64,000 nucleotides of DNA from Haloplanus salinarum (GTDB taxonomy: Archaea > Halobacteriota > Halobacteria > Halobacteriales > Haloferacaceae). The stretch spans positions 2,548,987 through 2,612,986 of the forward strand of contig NZ_CP101823.1 in assembly GCF_024498175.1 (NCBI RefSeq), given 5' to 3'. This document shows positions 63,771 to 64,000 of the stretch, piece after piece; position 1 is the stretch's first letter, and each line of letters starts with the position of its first letter. The translations under genes and the position numbers were made by a program. Under the pieces are notes generated by a model that saw only the letters and a list, made by a program, of their open reading frames with translations, did not search any database and was not told where the DNA came from.

Positions 63771-64000
63771 GTGACACTCGAAGGCGCGACGGCACCCGAC
63801 TTCACGCTCGAGAGTACGGCCGGCGAACCGGTCACACTCTCGGAGACGCTCGACGACGGCCCGACGGCCGTCCTGATCAACCGCGGCCACTGGTGCAGCT
63901 TCTGTGCCGAGCAGCTACAGACGTTCAGCGAGGTGGCGTAGGACCTCTGGTTCCACGACGACATGGACGTCCTTCCGGTCGTGACCGACTCGCTCGGGCC
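63771..64000 (+). pseudogene. Redoxin/peroxiredoxin-like gene with in-frame TAG, cut by window edge
   Basis: From GTG 63771 the frame gives a short start then APDFTLESTAGEPVTL, VLINRGHWCSFCAEQLQTF and SEVA, followed by TAG at 63939-63941, then in the same frame DLWFHDDMDVLPVVTD and SLG to the window edge. The thioredoxin-like fold and the WCSFC redox pair are those of AhpC/TSA-type redoxins, and relatives carry Tyr where TAG stands (a TAT or TAC codon). TCAATATCG is a TATA candidate 25 bp upstream. A single nonsense mutation, a sequencing error or readthrough would explain it. The rest of the gene is outside the window. Confidence 0.75.

Noticed and set aside
63771-64000. TAG as a pyrrolysine codon
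   Set aside because: No Pyl genes are in the window, the site is an ordinary Tyr in relatives, and this lineage is not known to me for pyrrolysine use; mutation or error is simpler.

Overview
The window is chromosomal DNA of a halophilic archaeon (class Halobacteria). The evidence is very high GC, strongly acidic predicted proteins, leaderless promoters with a TATA-like box about 25-30 bp before the start codon, a PGF-CTERM S-layer glycoprotein, archaeal SepF, FAU-1, ABCE1 and Cbf5-type TruB, and many small haloarchaea-type zinc-ribbon proteins. The genus cannot be fixed by eye; a Haloferacales-like lineage is plausible.

Layout. 1-7.7 kb is core: a CDF exporter (cut by the edge), a HIT hydrolase, methionine aminopeptidase, the remains of an isoaspartyl peptidase gene, isocitrate dehydrogenase, and the archaeal cluster adk - membrane protein - DUF106/EMC3-like insertase - cmk - truB, ending in tRNA-Pro(GGG). 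7.77-11.01 kb is a small integrated element between 19-bp direct repeats made from the tRNA 3' end. It carries a catalytic-core tyrosine recombinase, a DUF433/DUF5615 toxin-antitoxin pair, two small unknown genes and an IS6-type insertion sequence, and it abuts a broken vapC. 11.4-20 kb holds membrane and secreted proteins of unknown role, an MFS transporter, an RNB ribonuclease, a PUA protein and a DUF1028 protein, plus a 400-bp structured gap. 20-25 kb has sepF, uvrA and a serine beta-lactamase-like hydrolase.

25-31 kb is a cell-surface locus: a PGF-CTERM-anchored substrate-binding protein is translationally coupled to an S-layer-glycoprotein-like paralogue, followed by FAU-1. 31-45 kb is mixed metabolism and housekeeping: SDR, YgfZ, geranylgeranyl-reductase-family protein, malate:quinone oxidoreductase, a second MFS, PrsW-type protease, riboflavin synthase, an M24 pseudo-peptidase, a UvrD-like helicase and an M32 carboxypeptidase. 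45-49 kb has a divergent NRAMP-family transporter under a clear 11-3-11 palindrome, a P-loop protein and a membrane-anchored GT2 with an unusual N-terminal domain. 49-60 kb is translation and RNA linked: PIN-ATPase-KH protein, EMC6-like protein, ABCE1, a GTPBP1-like GTPase, pyrF and an amidohydrolase. 60-64 kb has the S-layer glycoprotein with a long leader and a terminator, then a redoxin gene with an in-frame TAG.

Most striking are two ~80-bp nested palindromes, one starting at the stop codon of sepF (20707) and one at the stop codon of the malate:quinone oxidoreductase gene (36064). They share flanking boxes but have completely different, internally complementary core stems. They look like members of one 3'-end RNA or mobile element family. 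Other notable points are the att-flanked element, decayed genes (isoaspartyl peptidase, vapC, redoxin), a structured gap with a GNRA-capped hairpin, and repeated convergent gene pairs whose stop codons share the same four bases.
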